This document shows positions 61,045-64,000 of a stretch of DNA of 64,000 nt, piece by piece (the stretch's first letter is position 1; every line of letters begins with the position of its first letter). Source of the DNA: Celerinatantimonas sp046054195 (GTDB lineage: Bacteria; Pseudomonadota; Gammaproteobacteria; Enterobacterales; Celerinatantimonadaceae). Where the stretch lies: NCBI RefSeq assembly GCF_046054195.1, contig NZ_JBEQCS010000018.1, forward strand, positions 32,202 to 96,201, read 5' to 3'. The translations under genes were made by a program, and so were the position numbers. The notes under the pieces were generated by a model. That model was given only the letters and a program-made list of their open reading frames with translations, did not search any database and was not told the origin of the DNA.

Positions 61045-61691
61045 TGGTCATTCTCAATCACAAAGCGAATATTATAACTTAATAGTTTAACGCCATAATG
61101 GTGGTTATCTGGTTTGGCTCGGCGATAACTGGGGCGAGGATCTTGGGCTAGCACTTGTTCGATAAGTTGGCGTTCATCGGCTATGATCTCGGGCTTGAAA
61201 GCCCATGTTACATGCAGCGGCGCTTGTGGGGCTTGCTGGGCATAACCACTTTTAGCATCAAAAATAGCATCGGCATAGCCAACATAGGGTTTGATATCAT
61301 AAACTGGCGTGCCATCGACTAAATCCCCACCAGATAAAACTAACGTTGTACTCGGTTGGTATTCAATGGTGCTTAAGGGCAAAACAGATAACCCCATCCC
61401 GTTGGGACGAAAGGTCGAGCGGCTAGCAAATACGCCAACTTTTTTATTACCGCCTAAACGGGGAGGGCGAATTTTATTTTGCCAGCCCGCTGCAAAATTT
61501 TGATGAAAACCGAAAATCAGCCAGACATGGCTAAATTCCTCTAACCCCGCAACAATATCAGCTGAGTCATAATCGCCACTTAGAACTAATCGTGTTTGAG
61601 CTTGAGTTACTAGTCCTGGTTGGCGAGGTACGGCAAATTTCTCTTTATAAGGTGATTGAATATAGCCGATGGGTTCAATCAAATGGCTCAT
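61014..61691 (-). CDS. trmO: tRNA (N6-threonylcarbamoyladenosine(37)-N6)-methyltransferase TrmO
   Basis: A 225-residue SAM-dependent enzyme of the TsaA/VirR fold that methylates t6A37 to m6t6A in tRNA-Thr. IGYIQSPYKEKFAVPRQPGL (8-27), EFSHVWLIFGFHQN (about 52-65) and the signature GVFASRSTFRPNGMGLS (about 86-102) are present. It begins 1 bp after the rcsF stop, as the two are linked in E. coli. Confidence 0.95.
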   Translation of the reverse strand: MSHLIEPIGYIQSPYKEKFAVPRQPGLVTQAQTRLVLSGDYDSADIVAGLEEFSHVWLIFGFHQNFAAGWQNKIRPPRLGGNKKVGVFASRSTFRPNGMGLSVLPLSTIEYQPSTTLVLSGGDLVDGTPVYDIKPYVGYADAIFDAKSGYAQQAPQAPLHVTWAFKPEIIADERQLIEQVLAQDPRPSYRRAKPDNHHYGVKLLSYNIRFVIENDQCLITELTPL

Positions 61692-61692
61692 A

Positions 61693-62085
61693 TTATTTAT
61701 CCAGCAATTTAACAGCTTTGGCGTAACAGCTTACCGAACTCAGGCAGACGTTATCTGCTGGGAAACTTACGCAGCGAGCAAATACAACTGCATCTGCATG
61801 GCGATTGGCCGCTTTATTTAAAATATCAACTTTGGCGTGAGCAATATCTGCTGGTGGCTGATTGCTTTGTTCTTGGCAGCTATCGCCTTCAATGGTGCCG
61901 ATAACTTTATAGTTATGAGTCAGTAGTTGCTGAGGGCTCATGACTTTGATGCCAGAGGTTTTAAAGTATTCTTTAATCGTGTGTGGGGCGAGATTACTCT
62001 TAACTTGATAATCTTGGCTGCTACAAGCTGATAAAACAAAAGTCGCAGCGATAAGTGCGCTGCGAATGAATAATGCTTTTTTCAT
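61693..62085 (-). CDS. rcsF: Outer membrane lipoprotein RcsF
   Basis: A 130-residue lipoprotein that senses outer-membrane and LPS damage and relays it to the Rcs phosphorelay in enterics. The lipobox LSAC gives lipidated C21. Four cysteines in the mature domain (C70, C105, C114, C120) match the two disulphides of E. coli RcsF. IKVMSPQQLLTHNYKVIGTI is typical. It is the first gene of rcsF-trmO. The other Rcs genes are not in this window. Confidence 0.92.
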   Translation of the reverse strand: MKKALFIRSALIAATFVLSACSSQDYQVKSNLAPHTIKEYFKTSGIKVMSPQQLLTHNYKVIGTIEGDSCQEQSNQPPADIAHAKVDILNKAANRHADAVVFARCVSFPADNVCLSSVSCYAKAVKLLDK

Positions 62086-62096
62086 ACATTCCTCAA

Positions 62097-62123
62097 AGTA
62101 CGGGCAGCCAGACTACCCGTACT
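62097..62123 (-). terminator. Hairpin between tas and rcsF
   Basis: AGTACGGG (62097-62104) pairs with CCCGTACT (62116-62123) around an 11-base loop. On the minus strand only TTTGAGG follows, and GAGG is the rcsF ribosome site. It could be a weak terminator for tas or a stem near the rcsF start. Confidence 0.45.
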
Positions 62124-62130
62124 CAATTAC

Positions 62131-63165
62131 TTAAGGGCAAGGGTAGGTGAACTGACGATGAATTGCCTCAATTTGTTCTAGGACCTCGTCATCTAATTCA
62201 AGTTCAAAGCTGGCAATATTACTTTGTAGCTGTTCCATTGTAGTTGCCCCAATGATGTTCGCTGCGACAAACGAGCGAGAATTCACATAAGCCAGTGCCA
62301 TCTGTGATGGTGCAAGGCCATGCTTATCGGCTAGCTCACAATAGGCTTGAGTAGCAGCTTTGCCTTGAGGGTTAAGATAGCGAGAAAAGCGTTTAAACAA
62401 AGTTAGACGGCCATCTTGCGGCCACTGATCGTTTAAATATTTGCCGCTGAGCATGCCAAATGCTAGCGGTGAATAAGCCAATAGCTCAACCCCTTCTCGG
62501 TGTGAAAACTCAGCCAAAGCTGTTTCAAAACTGCGATTAAGCAAGTTATAAGGGTTTTGGATGGTGATAATCCGTGGTAATTCATGCTTCTCCGCAAGAC
62601 GCAGATATTGACTCACTCCCCATGCCGTTTCATTGGAAACACCGATATAGCGAATTTTTCCTTCTTTAACTAACTCACCTAACACTTCCAATGTTTCAAT
62701 GATCGGCGTGTAGCTTTCGTCTTTATCAACTTTATAGCCTAACTTACCAAAGAAATTAGCATTACGATCTGGCCAGTGTAGTTGGTACAAATCGAGATAA
62801 TCAGTTTGTAAACGCTCAAGTGAGCTATGAATCGCCTCGCGGATATTGCGACGATCGAGATGCATATTCTCACGAATATGATTGGTTCGATTTGGACCAG
62901 CTACTTTAGATGCTAAAACAACTTTTTCTCGGTTCCCGGTTTTAGCCAGCCAAGTACCTATATATTGTTCAGTTAATCCTTGTGTCTCACTCTCGGGTGG
63001 AACAGGATACATCTCAGCTGTATCAATGAAATTAATCCCTTGTGAAAGGGCATAATCGAGCTGCTGATGAGCTTCACTTTCACTGTTTTGTTTACCCCAG
63101 GTCATCGTACCCAGACAAATTTTACTGACTTCAAGACTACTATGTGGAATTTTATGGTATTGCAT
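62131..63165 (-). CDS. tas: NADP(H)-dependent aldo-keto reductase Tas
   Basis: A 344-residue aldo-keto reductase very close to E. coli Tas (346). The barrel shows LGTMTWGKQNSE (18-29), catalytic D and Y in FIDTAEMYPVPPE (about 46-58), lysine in LASKVAGP and histidine in LYQLHWPDRN. IRYIGVSNETAWGV and IIGATTMEQL follow. E. coli tas suppresses a tyrosine-requirement phenotype; the natural substrate is not known. ATG at 63165 with GGAG 7 nt upstream is preferred to an upstream start. Confidence 0.94.
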   Translation of the reverse strand: MQYHKIPHSSLEVSKICLGTMTWGKQNSESEAHQQLDYALSQGINFIDTAEMYPVPPESETQGLTEQYIGTWLAKTGNREKVVLASKVAGPNRTNHIRENMHLDRRNIREAIHSSLERLQTDYLDLYQLHWPDRNANFFGKLGYKVDKDESYTPIIETLEVLGELVKEGKIRYIGVSNETAWGVSQYLRLAEKHELPRIITIQNPYNLLNRSFETALAEFSHREGVELLAYSPLAFGMLSGKYLNDQWPQDGRLTLFKRFSRYLNPQGKAATQAYCELADKHGLAPSQMALAYVNSRSFVAANIIGATTMEQLQSNIASFELELDDEVLEQIEAIHRQFTYPCP

Positions 63166-63352
63166 CGATTTGCTCCGGGCCTTCTTCACGGGTAGATAAA
63201 TATGCTCGTATTAGTTTTATTCAGTCTGCTTGAATTCACTAATTTACGCAATAGTTTCAAAGCCCTCAGAATCGGACTGCTAAAGCTATAGAGATCAGTT
63301 AAACTAAGCCCCAATTAATTTATATTTTCTCTTCTTTATAATGAGACCAAGC

Positions 63353-63910
63353 ATGGCAAAACAACCCGCTATTTTTTTAGACCGTGATGGCGTGATTAAT
63401 CAAGACGGCGATTATGTCTGCAGTGTCGATGATTTTCATTTCATTGATGGCAGTATTGAAGCAATGCAAGCGCTTAAGCAAAAAGGCTGGCTGTTAGTCG
63501 TTGTTACCAATCAGTCTGGTATTGCACGAGGCTACTTTAGTGAAGACGACTTCTTAGCTTTAACCGAGTGGATGGACTGGTCGTTAGTTGATCGTGGGGT
63601 GACTCTCGATGGCATCTATTATTGCCCGCATCACCCCGATTTTGGGCAAGGAGATTATCGACAAGTCTGTGATTGTCGCAAACCTGAGCCTGGAATGTTT
63701 TTGCAAGCAGCGAATGAGCTTGATATCGATTTAGCCAATTCTTGGATGATTGGAGATAAAGCATCTGACCTGCTCGGTGCTAAACGTGCTGAAATTGCTC
63801 ATCGGATTTTAGTAAAAAGTGGAAAAGAAGTAACTGAGCAAGCCAAAGAATTAGCCGAATCTATTGTGGATGATTTAAGCGCTGCAGCTAAATTGATTTT
63901 AGCTAAGTAG
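63353..63910 (+). CDS. gmhB: D-glycero-beta-D-manno-heptose-1,7-bisphosphate 7-phosphatase
   Basis: A 185-residue HAD phosphatase of ADP-heptose synthesis for the LPS inner core. The nucleophile and acid are in FLDRDGVIN (D9 and D11). VVVTNQSGIARG carries HAD motif II. The zinc-site residues are in YYCPHHPDF and VCDCRKPEPGM, and GDKASDLLGA is motif IV. ATG at 63353 fits the E. coli start (MAK); one at 63341 is possible but lacks a ribosome site. Confidence 0.95.
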   Translation: MAKQPAIFLDRDGVINQDGDYVCSVDDFHFIDGSIEAMQALKQKGWLLVVVTNQSGIARGYFSEDDFLALTEWMDWSLVDRGVTLDGIYYCPHHPDFGQGDYRQVCDCRKPEPGMFLQAANELDIDLANSWMIGDKASDLLGAKRAEIAHRILVKSGKEVTEQAKELAESIVDDLSAAAKLILAK

Positions 63911-64000
63911 GCAAAAACAGTATTTTTGTGGATAAAACTGTGGCTAAGGTGTGCGAATGCTGTGTTTTTGAAAAAGTTTTAAATTTATTGAAAAAAGCGC
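63911..64000 (+). promoter_or_regulatory. AT-rich edge, possible rRNA promoter region (speculative)
   Basis: The last 90 bp contain no open frame. From 63965 on the sequence is A/T-tract rich (GAAAAAGTTTTAAATTTATT and then GAAAAAAGCGC), like UP elements and the spacer just before an rrn P1 -35 box. In E. coli an rRNA operon follows gmhB directly. No -35/-10 pair is inside the window, so this is inference only. Confidence 0.25.

Overview
The window is chromosomal DNA of a gammaproteobacterium in the broad Vibrionales/Aeromonadales/Alteromonadales/Enterobacterales assemblage. The conserved clusters are glnD-map-rpsB-tsf-pyrH-frr-uppS-cdsA-dxr-rseP-bamA-skp-lpxD-fabZ-lpxA-lpxB-rnhB-dnaE-accA-tilS, rcsF-trmO-proS, gcvA/gcvB, xni-ppnN, queF/syd and yggS-proC-yggT. 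The order frr-uppS-cdsA-dxr, the NAD-type isocitrate dehydrogenase, the long-form dapD and the load of cyclic-di-GMP proteins fit a marine or brackish relative better than E. coli itself. The genus cannot be fixed from the sequence alone. I see no insertion sequence, prophage, CRISPR array, tRNA or rRNA gene.

Layout. 1-8.1 kb (all minus) is a signalling operon: a 1622-residue CheB-CheR-PAS-GGDEF-EAL fusion, a membrane histidine kinase with a periplasmic sensor, and a response regulator with an unusual C-terminal domain. The NAD-malic enzyme gene maeA follows 23 bp later and runs off the left edge. 8.3-10.5 kb is yggS-proC-yggT, ending in a good terminator. 10.7-12.7 kb holds yaaA and a cyclopropane-fatty-acid synthase gene. 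12.7-15.1 kb is an AT-rich patch with a 658-bp gene-free stretch, an orphan O-antigen ligase-like gene and a YhcH-family gene. 15.2-18.5 kb has the small RNA gene gcvB (minus) divergent from gcvA, then an alpha/beta hydrolase gene, a DUF423 gene and rlmM. 18.5-27 kb (minus) has the isocitrate dehydrogenase gene, xni-ppnN, an active-looking diguanylate cyclase, a TPR protein with a degenerate GGDEF domain, and queF. 27-32.3 kb has syd, a four-gene operon of little-studied proteins, and yqcC-truC.

32.5-57.7 kb is core cell biology. dapD, glnD and map read leftwards. From 37.4 kb a long rightward superoperon makes translation factors, isoprenoid and phospholipid precursors, the outer-membrane assembly machine, lipid A, DNA polymerase III alpha and acetyl-CoA carboxylase alpha, ending at a strong terminator after accA. 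Terminator-like hairpins lie between rpsB and tsf, tsf and pyrH, and frr and uppS, so output is probably graded along the operon. tilS follows, and its 3' end overlaps a convergent diguanylate cyclase gene. 58.6-63.2 kb (minus) is rcsF-trmO-acyltransferase-proS plus tas. gmhB (plus) closes the window. In E. coli an rRNA operon follows gmhB, and the AT-rich right edge here could be the start of such a promoter.

Four loci encode GGDEF-type domains. Three have an intact active-site motif plus an RxxD product-inhibition site, one of them also has an EAL domain, and the fourth has lost the motif. The most unusual locus is the CheBR-PAS-GGDEF-EAL / kinase / regulator operon at the left end. The most valuable non-coding feature is gcvB, which a protein-only annotation would miss.
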